Assembly: GCA_020634855.1 (NCBI GenBank)
Contig: JACKAU010000010.1
Span: forward strand, 1 to 64,000
Reading direction: 5' to 3'
DNA: 64,000 nucleotides
Source of the DNA: Anaerolineales bacterium
GTDB lineage: Bacteria; Chloroflexota; Anaerolineae; 4572-78; J111
The notes under the pieces are model-generated. The model was not told the DNA's origin. It saw only the letters and a program-made list of their open reading frames with translations, and searched no databases. Positions 18,753 through 29,288 of this stretch are shown one piece after another (within the stretch, counting starts at the first letter, position 1; each line of letters begins with the position of its first letter). The translations under genes and the position numbers were made by a program.

Positions 18753-20236
18753 TTGATTTTGAAGTCAACCAAACATATGTGTTTATCCTTCTATTTGCAA
18801 TAGTTCTCACTTTGATACTAGTTACTGTGACCGGCTCAGTTAATGTGAATGCCAGCCAACCTTCGAAGAAGGGTGAGGTAAAATCATTTTGGAGAAATCG
18901 CAAATGGGGGCACAGGATGTAACAATTGCCGGTGAGGATGTTAAGTTGTCGGGAGATAATGGGAGCGTGCCGGATATTGCAGCAAATAGCCAATGGGTAG
19001 CCATTGTATACGAACAAAATAACCAAGTTTATATACGAGCGGCTTCGGTCAGCGAAGAGGCTTGGGGTTTTACCAAAGCCATCAATACCACGGTTAGCAA
19101 TTTTCCGAAGTTGGCATTTTCCAGTGCTGCCGGAGAAAGCAACATCGTTCATGTTGTTTGGGCTTATGGCAGTTCTTTATCCACAAGCGAAAGGCAGATT
19201 CGATATACAAAATGTACCCTATCTGATCCCACAATTTCCTGTAACTCTGCTAAAACTATTGCTACAACAGCCAGCCAACGGCTCAAACTACCTGTTATTG
19301 CGGTAAGCCCCGACGGAACTAATGTCCATATCGCCTGGTTCAATCAGAGTACTGATCAAATTCAAATGGCGCACTCGGGCAATGGGGGGCGAGTTGGAGT
19401 GCGGCCAAAAAGATATTTTTGAGGCAACCGATGGAGCTAGTGCTGGAGAAGTAGCGCTAGCCGCAACCGGAAGTTACGTGCATTTGGTTTTTCGAGACCG
19501 AGACCCAGATACCGGTAACTGGTATGTCCGATATCGACGTTTGAACAAAACAACGCATACAGTTGATAAAACTGAAGATAGAACCAATGTGACCTTTTCA
19601 GGATTTTCTAATGATATTCGCAGTCCGATAGTGGCAGCAGTTGGAAGTAATGTCTATGTTGCTTGGGCAAATGACGGATCTGTTTCTGAAACGCACGCGT
19701 TGATTGGAATGCGGAGTTCAGACGAGGGTGCAACTTGGTCCTCATCAGGTTCAAATGATACTTTTACCGATATTCCCGGTGATAGTAATACTTTTAATAC
19801 GGCCCTCGCTCCTGATGCTAAATATTCTGAAGATGGAACAGCAGTTCCTATAGCTGAACTTGGATTACAGCCCAATTTAGCCGTAAGAGGCACAGATTTT
19901 GCCATCGTTTGGGATCAACGAGCCAATCAGGAATGTAGCAGCGAATTGGGAGGGCTTTCTCTATCTCGTATCTATGCAGCATGGCCGTCGAGTAATTGGA
20001 ATACTAATGGGCCGCTTGCATCTTCTGGCGGGAGTTCAACAGATTATTTTGATATCGACCCCAGTATCGCATTTAACGGAACAACTCCCCACATTGTATT
20101 TTTAAGAGCCGATGTGAGTAGCACGGTTAGTAAGTGTCTTGGTGGTGGGGGTTCAATTCCTTATTCTGTCTATTATCAGGGTCCATTCACAAAGTTTAGC
20201 GGTTATACCACTTACGTTCCGGTTGTAACCAAATAA
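18753..20236 (+). pseudogene. Secreted BNR/sialidase-like beta-propeller protein, frameshifted
   Basis: A TTG at 18753 after AAAGGAT starts a basic stretch followed, after one shift, by a hydrophobic signal segment (FAIVLTLILVTVTGSVNVNA). From 18889 the reading continues with VPDIAANSQWVAIVYEQNNQ, VHVVWAYGSS, LPVIAVSPDGTNVHIAWFNQ; after a shift near 19395 comes VALAATGSYVHLVFRDRD, SPIVAAVGSNVYVAWANDGS and MRSSDEGATWSSSG, the last a classic Asp-box (S-x-D-x-G-x-T-W). These repeated strands suggest a six- or seven-bladed propeller of about 490 aa. No sialidase catalytic residues were identified, so I call only the fold. It sits between TadE/TadG-like genes and is probably displayed or secreted with them. 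Confidence 0.6.
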
Positions 20237-20273
20237 GGATATTCGCTACTTCAGCATCCGTTGCAAATTGCAT

Positions 20274-21025
20274 ATGACAAAACAGCACAACGCTCAAAAT
20301 CAATCTAGAACCAGAAAGCGACGAACTACCTCGGCACAACGCAAACCATTTTTGTGCAAAAACTTCGACGTAGAGATATCGTGGTTCTTCTTGGGCTATC
20401 TTCGTTGGCTTGTGTTAGTTTGATTACAGTGATGCTTTTGATTCTACGGTTTCAACCATTGACTGAAACTGTATCCACTACATCGTTTGATGTACCGGGA
20501 CCACAGCCGACATATACCGTCGCTTATATGCAAATTACAGGGCTGAGCCAGTATGCACTAGCTGAGGCGGAAGCAGCCCACTATGGGCGGTTGATGCTCA
20601 GTTGGTTTCGGCCAATTCAAGTTGGCCTTTTGTACTTAATGTTGAAGAGATCGGGCTTCCAAGCGAGTGGACCTACCGTTTTTATTCGCCGGATAAGGAA
20701 CGGTTGTTTGTTGTAAAGGTTGAGCCAGGTGGGCAGACTCGATCATTTGAACATGTGGTGAAAATTACACTACCTCCCCTACCCTGGGTGCCGACGCGTG
20801 GTTAATTGACAGCCCAACAGCCTTGGCTACTTGGCTTGATTGGGGGTGCTGACTTGGTACATAAAAATCCTGGGCTAGAGGTATTAGCTCAATTACGATA
20901 CGTGAATAATTATAAACAGCCGGTTTGGATGATAATTGGAGCTGATCAGCGTACTCAGGATATTCATCATAGTTCTTATCGACGCATACGAGGGTGGGGT
21001 TGTATCCACTAATGCGAGTCAGTAA
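20274..21025 (+). pseudogene. Membrane-anchored protein of unknown function with C39-like features, frameshifted
   Basis: ATG 20274 begins a very basic N-terminus (SRTRKRRTTSAQRK), and after a shift at a T/A run near 20350 reads RRRDIVVLLGLSSLACVSLI, a single membrane helix. The outer part includes VPGPQPTYTVAYMQITGLSQ, then, across shifts near 20620, 20785 and 20860, IGLPSEWTYRFYSPDKERLF, DAWLIDSPTALATWLDWG, QPVWMIIGADQRTQDIHH and a final VLIDAYEGGVVSTNASQ. The last pieces recall peptidase-C39-like domains (conserved H and D-A-Y motifs), but no active-site Cys was placed, so this is weak. About 250 codons if repaired. Sits between the propeller gene and the TadG-like gene. Confidence 0.45.
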
Positions 21026-21096
21026 GTTCGTGATGTATATAAATTTGCTCATTAATAAGCTATTATCTTTCTTTTTCCTAGCTTGGAGGAAATGCT

Positions 21097-23772
21097 ATGA
21101 TCAAAAACTGTTTGAATAATATTAAGTCGCATCTCTTGCACGGCGAACAGAAAGGGCAAAGCATCATTATCGTAACCTTTGCCTTTCTAGGTCTCATTGC
21201 TATGCTGGGCTTAGCGCTTGATTTGGGGCTGGTTTACATCGAGCGGGTGAGAGTGAGCCGAACTGCCGACGCCGCGACGCTGGCCGGAGTAGTGGAACTC
21301 CCTTTTGAGGAAGCAGCTATGCGTCGAGCTATTGAGTATATTGAGCTTAATGGCTATAAGGTTGGGGTAGATACCGAAGTACGCGTTCGAGGGTGTATTA
21401 GTAATGACGGTAAACTAGTTAACGTCTCCGAGAATGGTAAGGGGATGATGGTGATCCGGTAGATGTTGATGCTGCTAGTACTACAGCGGGATATCCCTCC
21501 TGGCTACGATCTACTGCCCGAGGACACTCGCGCCGTTTTTGTGATTGATACGATGAGTTACCAATCAGTCGATCGAAATGAAACCACTGGTGAGGCAGAA
21601 ACTGATAATCAATCTAACTGTACCGGTACCCCCGGTGAAATCGATGCATTGTATGGTACGGCTAATAAAATACGTGTATCTGGTGAAGTGACAGTTGGAA
21701 TGAACTTCATGCAATTCTTCGGTTTTGACAGTGTACCAGTGCAAAGGTGAAGCTGTCGGTGAGAATGTGACCAATCTAGATGTGGCTGTGGTTTTTGATG
21801 TTTCTGGCTCAATGTACTTCGAGACAAACTGCTTTGGTTGCTGGAGGCGCGATGATAACTTGTCAAAAAATATCAAGGATAATCCCTATCCAAATAATGG
21901 CTATTACGATCCCTTAAATTATAAGGGAGCCAATATTTATTGGACAAAAAGCCAAGTCAGGCAAAATGGAGGCAGGCGATCTGTGTGGACAGGAGCCCAT
22001 GCCGTTTAGTAACGGAGCAACTAAATACTTTGTCCATGAAGCTGAGTTTTACTCTCTCGATTATCCTATACATAGTTTTGGGAGTTTAATCAGCGTAATC
22101 CGGGTCAGGGTTTTTGGGTGTTGCATCGTGATGGTAAAGAGGCTTCTAACGATGCCCATATTCGAGCCCATCCATTTCAACCTATAGTCAAAGCGATGCG
22201 AATGAATTTCCTCAGTTATTGGGCGGATCTTACAATGCAGAGTGCTTCGATGGTCCCAATCTGAGCGGCAAATGCTGGGAAGATCGAGCGGCCGCATTAG
22301 GTGAGAAAGCGCCCAGCAATGTTCCTTATGTAGAGTATGATTTTAAACCAGACTGGGATGGCGAGACCCATGTCTGGATTAGGGCAACCAGTGGCTCAAA
22401 CCACTCTTGGGAATGGAATGGTCGTAGTCCAACCCAGCATAAGGATTGGCGCAAATCCGTATATTGGCAGATCGACGACAATGATGTTAGAGGTGGCCCC
22501 TTTAATAAGCTTTCGGATACTGGTGGAGAATGGACAAATGTTCCGGCAGGCACTTGGCGTTGGGTTTATCTCGGCTCAGGAATCGACAGTGAAAAATACG
22601 CCATCTATTTTTCAGGTTGTATCAGGGCAGTAGTGGTTTCAATGTAGATAAAATACTTTTTACAAACAATGATAGCGCCAATACCGTAGGTATGGTTGTG
22701 TATTATGATAAAGGAATAGTAGTAGACGGCGGCTCGCTTAATAAGGAATTGAAGAATATTTTGGGAACGAATAAGGCCGAGGGCCGGATGCTACTAAAGG
22801 TTCGGCTACTCGAGAAGCCTGTAATTTATGTAATCCTGCTTTTGGCAAAAATCCGGCCGATCCCGAACAGTGTAGTTGCCGTACGGGGCCAAGCGATGAT
22901 ACAGTGGGTGATATCTTTCCCGGCGGCGGCTCGGCTTTAGGCTGTACAAGTTTGATCACTCCGACTAATCAATTGGAAGATGACCTATTTCATGGGATCG
23001 ATCAATACGAAGTGCCCAAGAGGCGGTTAAAAACTTTGCGGCTCGTTTGATCCTAAGTTTGATCAGCTTGGCTTTATTGCCTATAGTTCTAATATCAAGG
23101 GGCGAGTTAAGTTGCAGTGTCGACAGTGGTCTCAAAATCACGATAAAATAAATGGCGCACGCGGATGTTTTCTACGGACCCTATTTCTTATACTAACGTT
23201 ATTCAAACCGTTGAAGATCATCTTACCCCGACGGCTCGACTAATATTGCCCAAGGTATGCGAGAAGGATTAGAGGAGTTAGGGGGTTGACACCCCGCCTA
23301 ATCCAGATGATGTCAAAAGCGGTGAGTGCGAAGGCTCAATAAGTCAAGATAATGCAAAACCTTGCGATCGACGGGGAGCAGCCCGGCGAGTGCTTATCTT
23401 AATGACCGATGGTTCGCCTAATAAATCTGTTGATTGTCCAAGTACGTATAAATGGCGAGGTCAGTTTGGCGAAGGTAGAAACTCATATAATTGCGCCATA
23501 TGTATTTTGCTCAACAAGCAGCGGATAACAATGTGACAGTTTATACCATAGGCATTGGCGCTGGGGTGAATATTGAATTGCTCACGGCCATAGCAACGGG
23601 TACGGACCCCAATCCAAAGTCCGATGATGACGGATTTTATTTTGAGAGCCGTGGGGGCGAATTTTATCATGCTGTTCAGCCCGACGATCTAGACGCAATT
23701 TTGAGAACATTCTATCAAACATATACGTTCGTATTGTGGGTTAATGAAAGAGAGCAACGAAAGCATATGTGA
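21097..23772 (+). pseudogene. TadG-like pilus-associated protein with VWA domain interrupted by a carbohydrate-binding-like insert, frameshifted
   Basis: ATG 21097 follows GGAGG. The N-terminus reads KGQSIIIVTFAFLGLIAMLG then LALDLGLVYIERVRVSRTAD, the TadG/Flp-associated membrane segment. The VWA MIDAS motif DVSGSM is at 21797-21814. Instead of going on to VWA helix 1, the sequence runs through about 400 codons, including a beta-sandwich-like segment at 22219-22680 (VPYVEYDFKPDWDGETHVWI, SVYWQIDD, WTNVPAGTWRWVYLG, FNVDKILFTNND) that looks like a CBM6/malectin-type module. VWA then resumes with FDQLGFIAYSSN (about 23060), VLILMTDGSPNK (about 23400) and VTVYTIGIGAG. Shifts near 21460, 21745, 21975, 22215, 22615, 22790, 23030-23280 and 23480. 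Repaired length is about 890 aa. Confidence 0.65.
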
Positions 23773-23774
23773 TT

Positions 23775-25056
23775 ATGAGGCGATTTTCGCTAAGAAAACT
23801 GTTGCAGGTTGGAGATAAAGGTCAAAGCCTGGTCGAAATGGCAATTATAATCCCGTTGCTAATTTTCATGATGATTGGTGTATTCGAAGTCGGCTGGGCC
23901 ATTCGTAGTTATTTAGTTCTAGTGAATATCAATCGTGAGATTACCCGCTTTGCCGTAAGACCAGGTTATATGGATTTTCTACGGAGGATAGTATTAAAGA
24001 AAGTTATGAAGAGGTGCAAAAATGGAGCGCATCCTCGGTCAGTGATCAACTCAATTTGACCTACACCGGTTCTACCTCCAATACGACTTTAATTATTTCA
24101 CACGTAGTTGTCGATACAGGATTACCTTGTCAAGATATAGAAAGTTGCAATTGTAATAAACTTGATCCAGACAATGCTGCTTACGATCCCGATTATAACT
24201 TTAAAAGATGATGACATTATCATTCATCCTGCATTAATCAACTATGAATATCAGCAACAGAGGTTTGGGCCAGCCTCCACTGTAACGGGGTCTAAGCAGT
24301 CTCGAATTCAGTTTGAAGATCTAGCTAAAGACTTGGAGGCTCAAAATAATTATTTTAACTGTCAAATTCTTAAGAATGGGGGCGTTAGTTCTAGTAACAA
24401 CGTCATCGCTACAGAGATGTTTTTGATTTGCCCCAACTTTTTGGCTTTCCTTTAATTTCTAACCCTTTACTGACCCACTTCCTCTCTACACGCATACTAC
24501 TATGCGACTTATTGGCGCGGCACGTAGTACCGGAACGGTCTCAGAATATTACTAGCAATATCGATGCAATTGGACCTATTTGTTTGGCCTTTCCTATGGT
24601 TGTAGATGACAGTGCTATTGCTAACCCGTCCTCTCAAAATATTATTGCCAATGGATGGCTTAAGTGGGGAGATAACTATAATGATGATAAGGAGTATGTG
24701 ACTCAGGCATTTAAATATCCGCAAATGTCTCTTAATGATTTTGATGAAGGAAGGACAGGAGGGGTCAAAAAGGTAGTTTAGTTGACAAAGTAACCTTTAC
24801 TATCAGTTCATTAGAAGATGAGGATACTGAAATTAAAAAAGATTGCCCAAGGCTTAAAGGGGCAAAAATTATTATCCCGTATTCGACTGACCTATCGAGT
24901 GGCTCCGTAATAGTTACTGGATTTGTTTGGGCTACCATTCAAGATGTTGATTTACCGAATAATAAAATTATGGCAGTGTTAGATAACGATGAAACAACGC
25001 TCCCGCCCCCTTGTGTAAGCTCCATACTTCCTACTCCCCTGTTTCTGGCCAATTGA
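23775..25056 (+). pseudogene. TadE-like pilus assembly protein with large external domain, frameshifted
   Basis: ATG 23775 is five bases after the preceding stop at 23770-23772; a GTG at 23769 overlaps that stop and is an alternative start. The N-terminus is a TadE hallmark: KGQSLVEMAIIIPLLIFMMI then GVFEVGWAIRSYLVLVNINR. Past a shift near 23970 the external part continues: VQKWSASSVSDQLNLTYTGS, IIHPALINYEYQQQRFGPAS, IGPICLAFPMVVDDSAIANP, and, in a final frame, VDKVTFTISSLEDEDTEIKK to IMAVLDNDETTLPPP, with stop TGA 25054-25056. At least five shifts. The repaired protein is about 425 aa, roughly twice a usual TadE, which suggests a surface-exposed minor pilin. Confidence 0.65.
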
Positions 25057-25087
25057 GTTATTTATGTCAAACTTACTATCCTATTCC

Positions 25088-25116
25088 TTGACTTTTTTGA
25101 ACAAAATGATTATTAT
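25088..25116 (+). promoter_or_regulatory. Promoter for the cpaB-tadC operon
   Basis: TTGACT at 25088-25093, 17-base spacer, TATTAT at 25111-25116, 50 bases before the chosen cpaB start. A 15-base match (TTGAGTTATTTATGT) lies just upstream at 25053-25067 and also before the first pilus-protein gene at 13934-13948. Confidence 0.5.
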
Positions 25117-25166
25117 ACCCATGCTAGCGTCCTTTTCGTCTAGTTTTGATGAAAGGGAGAAATAAT

Positions 25167-26249
25167 ATGCAACGTGGCAGACTGCTGATCATTCTTGGAA
25201 TTATCCTTGGTCTGGCAACGGTGGGGGCAGTTGCTTTCCTGCTGATTAACGGCGGTGGCCTGCCGCCTGTCCCGGGTAATGAGGAACCAACACCTGTTCC
25301 TGCTCCGTCGGAGGAAGGGGGCGGCATACCCACTACGCAGGTGATCGTCGCGCTCCAGCCGATTCCGCGTGGTGCTGAGTTTGTAGCCGGCTCGATTGGA
25401 CGTCGCGATTGGCCTGCTAACAACGTGCCGCCTGAAGTCATTGCCGATGAAGCTGAGACGATTGGAAAAGTAGCTAAAACGGAAATTGTGCAAGGCCAGG
25501 TTATTGTCCGAAGTATGCTGGTCGATGTTGGGGTTGAAGGTGAAGCTTCACTCAGTATTCCGGCTGGCCGGGTGGCGGTAGCTTATCCTATCGACAGCCA
25601 ATCCAGCGTATCGTACGCTATCCAGCCCGGTGACTCAGTTGATATCTTGATTACCGCCTATTTTGCGGATGTTGATGAAGAATTCCAAACGCCGCTACCC
25701 AATAAGACCCGCTTCTTCTTTCCGCAATTTGATCAGGAAACCGGTGCTCAAGTTGGGCTTCAACTGAGTGAGGAAATTGATGAAGGGCGCTTTGAGTTAG
25801 GGGCAGGCGATGTTGCTTCTATTGTGCTTCCTAGCACGGCTCAGATACCTAGACGAGTAGCCCAACTTACGGTCCAATCAGCCAAAGTGTTGAGAATTGG
25901 TCCGTGGATCGAATTGCCGCAACCCGCGCCGCCTGAGGACGGCAGCCCACCGCCACCGCCGCCGCCGCCTGATGTGGTAACCTTAGCCGTTACCCCACAA
26001 GATGCACTGGTTCTTTATTGGATCCGAGAAAACGGGATTAACAGCGAAATAGCGCTGAGAGCCGCCGGCGAAGACGAGGCCGACCATTTGACCGAAGCTG
26101 TAACATTGCAATATATGCTAACCCGCTTCAATATTGCTGTTCCACCTAAAATTGAATTTATTATGATCCCATCCATTTTTGATTTATTGGAACAGGCGGA
26201 AAGCTTCGATCAACAAGTTCAAGGTAATCCTTCATCGCCTCAAGAGTAG
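25167..26249 (+). CDS. cpaB: Flp pilus assembly protein CpaB
   Basis: About 360 aa. One N-terminal membrane helix (LLIILGIILGLATVGAVAFLL) is followed by a Pro-rich linker and the SAF domain (VIVALQPIPRGAEFVAGSI, VRSMLVDVG) and the RcpC/CpaB region (AVAYPIDSQSSVSYAIQPGD then VDILITAYF). Near residue 260 there is a run of Pro after a DGS. ATG 25167 is chosen for AAGGGAGA at 25153-25160; ATG 25149 is the alternative. CpaB helps the pilus channel in two-membrane bacteria; here no secretin gene is seen, so in this organism it probably acts at the outer face of the cytoplasmic membrane or in the wall. First gene of the intact pilus-motor operon. Confidence 0.88.
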   Translation: MQRGRLLIILGIILGLATVGAVAFLLINGGGLPPVPGNEEPTPVPAPSEEGGGIPTTQVIVALQPIPRGAEFVAGSIGRRDWPANNVPPEVIADEAETIGKVAKTEIVQGQVIVRSMLVDVGVEGEASLSIPAGRVAVAYPIDSQSSVSYAIQPGDSVDILITAYFADVDEEFQTPLPNKTRFFFPQFDQETGAQVGLQLSEEIDEGRFELGAGDVASIVLPSTAQIPRRVAQLTVQSAKVLRIGPWIELPQPAPPEDGSPPPPPPPPDVVTLAVTPQDALVLYWIRENGINSEIALRAAGEDEADHLTEAVTLQYMLTRFNIAVPPKIEFIMIPSIFDLLEQAESFDQQVQGNPSSPQE

Positions 26250-26254
26250 TCAAT

Positions 26255-26315
26255 AACAAAGTTGCTCATACGTAAGGATGGCGGAATGCCATTCTGTATG
26301 AGCCTTTGTTTCTTT
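26255..26315 (+). terminator. Long hairpin between cpaB and cpaE (terminator or attenuator)
   Basis: AACAAAG at 26255-26261 and GCTCATAC at 26264-26271 pair with GTATGAGC (26296-26303) and CTTTGTT (26304-26310); an inner GGATGGC/GCCATTC pair caps it. A T-rich tail (TCTTT) follows. It begins six bases after the cpaB stop and probably lowers read-through into cpaE. Confidence 0.6.
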
Positions 26316-26363
26316 CGTAAATCAAAAGTCTGCTTGCATAGCTAAGTATGCCGGGATAAATAT

Positions 26364-27605
26364 ATGTCAGGATCAGTTACCCCTCTTCCAGATCATTCAG
26401 GCGAACAGAAAATTCGTGTGTTGCTTGTTGACGATATTCCTGAAACTCGGGAGAATCTGCGCAAGCTTCTTTTCTTTGAGTCGGACATCGAAGTTGTAGG
26501 CGCTGCCACCAACGGTGAAGAAGGTGTGCAGATGGCCGTTGAGCTAAAGCCGGAGATCGTGTTGATGGATATCAACATGCCCGGTATGGATGGCATTACG
26601 GCCAGTGAGCAAATTAGTCAGCAATCTCCCTTTACTCAGATTATTATGATGTCCGTGCAGGGAGAGGCTGACTATTTACGGCGTTCGATGCTGGCCGGGG
26701 CGCGTGAATTTCTGATCAAGCCCTTTTCCAGCGACGAGTTGGTCAGTAGTATTCGTCGGGTGTACCAGTTAGGGGCCAGCCGTCGCGTTGTTATGCCGGC
26801 CTCAGCTCAGACGGGAACCGGATCTGCCGCAGACAGCAAAACCCCAGTTGAGTCATCGGGTAAAATTGTCAGTGTGTTTAGTTCAAAAGGTGGTGTTGGA
26901 TGTAGCACTATCGCTGTTAATTTGGCTATCGCATTGCAGCAAAATGCCGCTATCAAAGTTTCTGTGGTTGATACCAGTTTGCAATTTGGCGATATCGGCG
27001 TACTGTTAAACTTGTACGCCAGCCGTACTATTGCCGACTTAGCCTCAAACGCTGATGAACTCGACGATGAACTGATCAGCGATGTGTTTATTCCTCACAG
27101 TTCCGGCATCAAAGCTCTACTGGCTCCCCCCCGGCCGGAAGTAGCGGATACCGTCACCCCCACCCTAGTAACCGACGTGTTACAACGCTTGCGCCGTATG
27201 TTTGATGTGATCATTGTTGATACCGGAAGTGTCCTAGATGATGTTGTCTTGAATGTTCTTGACTTATCTGATAAAATAATAGTTGTAACCACACCTGAAA
27301 TTCCGTCTATTAAGGACGCTAAACTGTTTTTTGAGGTTACTGAGGCGCTTGAATACGAGCGTGACCGTATAATGTTTGTACTCAATAAAACAGATAAACG
27401 GATCAACATTCGTGCGGAAGATATAGAAGCTAACATCAAATATCCCATTCGAGGTCAACTCCCCCTCGATGAACGTGCCGTAACTACATCTGTTAACCAG
27501 GGCGTCCCCTATATTTTAGGAGATAAAAATGGAATGTTAACAAAAGCCGTAATTCAACTAGGTACGCATTTGTTACGTGCGCTTAACGATCAGGATGACT
27601 CATAG
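26364..27605 (+). CDS. cpaE: CpaE/TadZ-like protein: receiver domain fused to MinD-like ATPase
   Basis: 413 aa. Residues 17-135 are a receiver domain with D23-D24, phospho-acceptor D69 (EIVLMDINMPGMDG) and Lys in EFLIKPFSS. Residues about 168-405 form a MinD/ParA-like domain with deviant Walker A FSSKGGVGCSTIAVNLA, switch FDVIIVDTGSVLDD and FVLNKTDKR. TadZ/CpaE proteins place the Tad motor at a cell site. Many characterised CpaE/TadZ proteins have a degenerate receiver domain; here the phospho-acceptor set looks complete, so the domain could be phosphorylated, for example by the kinases at 10.9-13.8 kb (inference). ATG 26364. Confidence 0.88.
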   Translation: MSGSVTPLPDHSGEQKIRVLLVDDIPETRENLRKLLFFESDIEVVGAATNGEEGVQMAVELKPEIVLMDINMPGMDGITASEQISQQSPFTQIIMMSVQGEADYLRRSMLAGAREFLIKPFSSDELVSSIRRVYQLGASRRVVMPASAQTGTGSAADSKTPVESSGKIVSVFSSKGGVGCSTIAVNLAIALQQNAAIKVSVVDTSLQFGDIGVLLNLYASRTIADLASNADELDDELISDVFIPHSSGIKALLAPPRPEVADTVTPTLVTDVLQRLRRMFDVIIVDTGSVLDDVVLNVLDLSDKIIVVTTPEIPSIKDAKLFFEVTEALEYERDRIMFVLNKTDKRINIRAEDIEANIKYPIRGQLPLDERAVTTSVNQGVPYILGDKNGMLTKAVIQLGTHLLRALNDQDDS

Positions 27606-27829
27606 TTCCGTCAGCTAAAGAAACGAGACCTTGGTCCTTTGAGCTAGTAAATGTTCTTAATCCACAATAAATGGAAATAACTTTTAGTTATCCTCATTCG
27701 GATGCAGCCCCTAGTTTAAGTCAAACGCTACTTGAGTTGCTGGTTAAATTTACCGACCATCCAAATCTTCACAAAAGAATAACAAACTTGTATTCACCCC
27801 AATCTTGTAAATTCGATAAGAGGCACAAA

Positions 27830-29236
27830 ATGTCACTACTAAAACGTATTGAAAAAGGAACAGGACAGGCTAGCAGCGTAAAGGAAACAAACAAGCATGC
27901 ACCATCTTCCAACCCGATCAGATCAAAAAACCCAGAAACACAAATGCGTCGAGCCCCAGGTTCAACTCAAAAAGATGCATTTAAGGAACTAAAGGAACGT
28001 ATTCAAGATAAATTGGTGGCTGAGTTAGATCCAACAATGGATATCTCTCGTACTGACGAAGTGCGGCGGACCATTCAAGACATGTACGAGCAGATTTTAA
28101 CTCAAGAAAATATTATTCTTAGTCGGTCTGAGCGTGAAAGGTTATTTGAAGGAATTGTGGCCGAAATTCTTGGTTTCGGTCCTCTGGAAGCCCTTCTGGC
28201 TGATGAAAATGTGAGTGAAATCATGGTGAATGGGCCGGATAAGGTTTTTATTGAACGGAAAGGCAAGCTAACCCTTAGTCGGATAAATTTTGAAAATAAC
28301 GAACACGTAATGAAAGTAATCGATAGAATAGTTTCCCCTCTGGGCCGCCGAATCGACGAAAGTTCACCGATGGTTGATGCGCGTTTGCCTGACGGCTCTC
28401 GGGTCAACGCCATCATTCCGCCTCTGGCGCTCAATGGACCCACCCTGACCATTCGTAAGTTTGAAAAAGACCCGTTAACCATTGACGACTTGATCCGGTT
28501 TGGCTCGATGTCTAGTGAAACAGCGGAGTTTCTGAGAGCTTGTGTCATTGCCCGGTTAAATATTGTGGTCTCGGGTGGGACAGGCTCTGGGAAAACGACA
28601 TTACTCAACGTTCTTTCCTCATTTATTCCGGAAGACGAACGGATTATTACAGTAGAAAACGCCGCTGAATTACAGTTACGCCAGGAACACGTTGTGACGT
28701 TAGAGTCACGTCCGGCTAATATTGAAGGCAAAGGGGAAGTGTCAATTCAAGATTTGGTCATAAATACCCTTCGGATGCGTCCTGATCGAGTGGTCGTTGG
28801 CGAATGCCGGGGCGGCGAAACGCTTGATATGTTGCAGGCTATGAACACCGGCCACGATGGCAGTTTGACCACCGCTCACGCCAACAGCCCGCGAGACATG
28901 CTGTCTCGTTTGGAAACAATGTGTTTGATGGCCGGCATGGATTTGCCGGTGCGGGCCATCCGTGAGCAAATTGCCTCGGCTGTCGATCTCATTGTCCAAC
29001 AATCACGTCTCCGAGATGGTAGTCGCAAGGTGATCAATGTTACCGAAGTTCAAGGGATGGAAGGCGACGTGGTGGTCATGTCCGATATCTTTGTCTTTGA
29101 ACAACAAGGCATGGAAAACGGTAAAATCATTGGCCGTTTGAAACCAACCGGGATTCGCCCCAAATTTTATGAAAGAATCGAGGCGGCGGGGCTGAGCTTG
29201 CCCCCCAATATCTTCGGTGCATCCGTTAGATATTAA
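27830..29236 (+). CDS. cpaF: Tad secretion ATPase CpaF/TadA
   Basis: 469 aa from ATG 27830 (MSLLKRIEKG, preceded by AAGAGG). An upstream in-frame codon at 27671 would add 53 residues with no family resemblance. The N-terminal domain has RLFEGIVAEILGFGPLEALL then LADENVSEIMVNGPD, a hallmark of CpaF; the ATPase core has Walker A SGGTGSGKTTLLNVL, an Asp-box/Walker B region IITVENAAELQLRQEHVVTL and VVVGECRGGETLDMLQAMNT then GHDGSLTTAHANSPRD with the His box. It powers assembly of the Flp-type pilus at the inner face of the membrane. Intact and normal in length. Confidence 0.95.
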   Translation: MSLLKRIEKGTGQASSVKETNKHAPSSNPIRSKNPETQMRRAPGSTQKDAFKELKERIQDKLVAELDPTMDISRTDEVRRTIQDMYEQILTQENIILSRSERERLFEGIVAEILGFGPLEALLADENVSEIMVNGPDKVFIERKGKLTLSRINFENNEHVMKVIDRIVSPLGRRIDESSPMVDARLPDGSRVNAIIPPLALNGPTLTIRKFEKDPLTIDDLIRFGSMSSETAEFLRACVIARLNIVVSGGTGSGKTTLLNVLSSFIPEDERIITVENAAELQLRQEHVVTLESRPANIEGKGEVSIQDLVINTLRMRPDRVVVGECRGGETLDMLQAMNTGHDGSLTTAHANSPRDMLSRLETMCLMAGMDLPVRAIREQIASAVDLIVQQSRLRDGSRKVINVTEVQGMEGDVVVMSDIFVFEQQGMENGKIIGRLKPTGIRPKFYERIEAAGLSLPPNIFGASVRY

Positions 29237-29288
29237 TAGCCTGAGGGTGCTGTTCTAGCAGCGCCTGGTTTAGTGTGGAGGTGGTTTG

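Noticed and set aside
14309..25056. Programmed frameshifting or recoding in the pilus surface genes
   Set aside because: Shifts occur in both directions, about ten per gene, with no slippery site plus structure; error or decay is simpler.
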